Positions 6,238 to 6,987 of a stretch of DNA of 6,987 bases are shown one piece after another. Source of the stretch: an uncultured Clostridia bacterium (GTDB lineage Bacteria; Bacillota_A; Clostridia; Oscillospirales; Ruminococcaceae); NCBI GenBank assembly GCA_947169455.1, contig CAMVPV010000064.1, positions 1 through 6,987 on the forward strand, given 5' to 3'. The position numbers and the translations under genes were made by a program. Numbering within the stretch: position 1 is the first letter of the stretch; every line of letters starts with the position of its first letter. The notes beneath the pieces were generated by a model. The model saw only the letters and a program-made list of their open reading frames with translations, was not told the origin of the DNA and searched no databases.

Positions 6238-6255
6238 CCGGAACATCTCTTCCGG
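6238..6255 (-). other. Inverted repeat in the 5' leader of the Fn3 gene
   Basis: CCGGAA (6255-6250), a six-base loop and TTCCGG (6243-6238) can form a hairpin in the leader RNA. A further TTCCGGAA at 6219-6212, just before the ribosome-binding site, could compete for the same CCGGAA. Between them CTGTCAGACAG (6235-6225) is followed by a run of six T, like a weak terminator. Whether any of this regulates is unknown. Confidence 0.4.
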
Positions 6256-6259
6256 TCCC

Positions 6260-6277
6260 GTATAATATATATTATAC
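6260..6277 (-). promoter_or_regulatory. 18-base perfect palindrome covering the -10 box (possible operator)
   Basis: GTATAATATATATTATAC is its own reverse complement and includes the whole -10 hexamer (6276-6271). A protein bound here would block the promoter. The AT-rich composition also allows a chance origin. The plus-strand TATAAT half has no -35 partner at the right distance. Confidence 0.4.
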
Positions 6278-6299
6278 ACCATTCCCGCAGAGATTTCAA
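6271..6299 (-). promoter_or_regulatory. Sigma-70-type promoter of the Fn3-cyclase operon
   Basis: TTGAAA (6299-6294, five of six consensus bases), a 17-base spacer and a perfect TATAAT (6276-6271). Transcription should start near 6264, giving a leader of about 70 bases before ATG 6193. It is the best promoter match in the window, and lies 30 bases beyond the stop codon of the upstream kinase gene. Confidence 0.88.
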
Positions 6300-6329
6300 G
6301 CTTTTTTGTATTAATCTGTCCGCAGCCGG

Positions 6330-6987
6330 CTATGCTTTTCGGCAGACTGCCGTCATGCACATATATCCGTCGGAGATCTGCGCAAAAATATCACCGCCCA
6401 TACCCATCATGAGCCGTCGGCAGATATACAGCCCGAGACCGTTTCCCTGTCTGCTGACGGAATTGGAGCCTCTCCAGAAGCTGTCGAAGATGTGCGTGAG
6501 CTCACTCTCCGGAAGAGTGCAGCCGCTGTTCCTTACCGTTATCAGGCGGCAGTCCTCCTCATCGGAATATGATATGCGTATCTCGCGCCCGTCGCCGTAT
6601 TTTACTGCATTTTCGATGATATTCTGAAGCACCTCCGTCAGTCTGTCCGGGTCGCCGCACAGCATACAGTTTGAATGCTCGTCCGATACGAACAGCGTAT
6701 GCAGTGCGGCGAGCTGTTCCTTGTAATGCAGCTGCACTGACGATATCACATCATCGATATAGAACCTTGTATCCCTGATCTCAAGCTCCATGAAGCTGCC
6801 GCTGAGCCTTTCGATCATCTCATTCAGATATCCTTCTATCTCGTTTGCGCGGGCATTTATATTCTCTGCGGCATTTATCTGCCGCTCCCTGTCGTCATAT
6901 ATCCCTTTGGAAAGTGCCTTTGAATTCAGCTTTATGCTCGAAAGCGGGGTCTTGATATCATGCGAGAGCGACAGCAGGAGCGTCTTT
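6330..6987 (-). CDS. Sensor histidine kinase, C-terminal part (gene begins outside the window)
   Basis: 218 residues are visible, open to the right edge. They start in the dimerisation helix with the H-box LSHDIKTPLSSIKL; the phospho-acceptor His codon is 6962-6960. The ATPase domain follows with an intact N-box (NIIENAVKYG, about 121-130), a G1-type NSG (153-155), an F-box (IFDSFWRG) and a G2 box (GNGLGLYI, 181-188). All catalytic elements are present, so it should autophosphorylate and pass phosphate to a response regulator, probably encoded to the right as in most two-component operons. The sensor and membrane parts are outside the window, so the signal is unknown. No convincing terminator follows the TAG at 6332-6330, so some read-through into the Fn3 gene is possible, although that gene has its own promoter. 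Confidence 0.93.
   Translation of the reverse strand, partial: KTLLLSLSHDIKTPLSSIKLNSKALSKGIYDDRERQINAAENINARANEIEGYLNEMIERLSGSFMELEIRDTRFYIDDVISSVQLHYKEQLAALHTLFVSDEHSNCMLCGDPDRLTEVLQNIIENAVKYGDGREIRISYSDEEDCRLITVRNSGCTLPESELTHIFDSFWRGSNSVSRQGNGLGLYICRRLMMGMGGDIFAQISDGYMCMTAVCRKA

Noticed and set aside
6260..6266. Divergent plus-strand promoter from the palindromic TATAAT
   Set aside because: No -35 hexamer lies 16-18 bases upstream on the plus strand, and no plus-strand gene follows.
6330..6818. The kinase gene starting at ATG 6818 as a short ATPase-only protein
   Set aside because: The frame is open upstream to the window edge and encodes the H-box, so ATG 6818 is internal.

Overview
The window looks like chromosome from a Ruminococcus-type anaerobic Firmicute (Oscillospiraceae). 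The pointers are a secreted protein ending in a dockerin (a cellulosome-attachment module), AAAGGA or AAGGAG ribosome-binding sites, clostridial-type secreted domains (transglutaminase, Big2, Fn3) and a soluble GAF-GGDEF protein. The assignment to genus level is inference. No phage, insertion sequence, CRISPR array, tRNA or rRNA was seen.

All recognised genes lie on the minus strand, so transcription runs from the right end to the left. (1) 6987-6330: C-terminal part of a sensor histidine kinase, from the phospho-acceptor H-box to the stop codon. (2) 6299-6212: a strong sigma-70-type promoter (TTGAAA-17-TATAAT) and a leader with several small inverted repeats. (3) 6193-5432: a small secreted protein with an Fn3-like domain. 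(4) 5374-3962: a cytoplasmic GAF-GGDEF diguanylate cyclase, 57 bases further on and probably in the same transcript, closed by a clear intrinsic terminator at 3946-3912. (5) 3883-3844: a broken copy of the last codons of the Fn3 gene. (6) 3741-1957: a secreted transglutaminase-like protein with two Ig-like domains and a C-terminal dockerin. (7) about 1898-399: glycerol kinase glpK. (8) 387-1: the start of a DUF2804 protein, 11 bases after glpK.

Functionally the left part couples a metabolic pair (glpK and DUF2804), with no terminator seen between it and the dockerin gene. The middle pairs a secreted surface-type protein with a c-di-GMP synthase under one promoter. No novel multi-gene system is evident. 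The best leads are the glpK start, where the conserved N-terminus and ribosome-binding site point to an ACG where ATG is expected, and the 40-base direct repeat of the Fn3 gene tail that flanks the diguanylate cyclase gene. Others are the dockerin-tagged transglutaminase and the inverted repeats around the Fn3 promoter.
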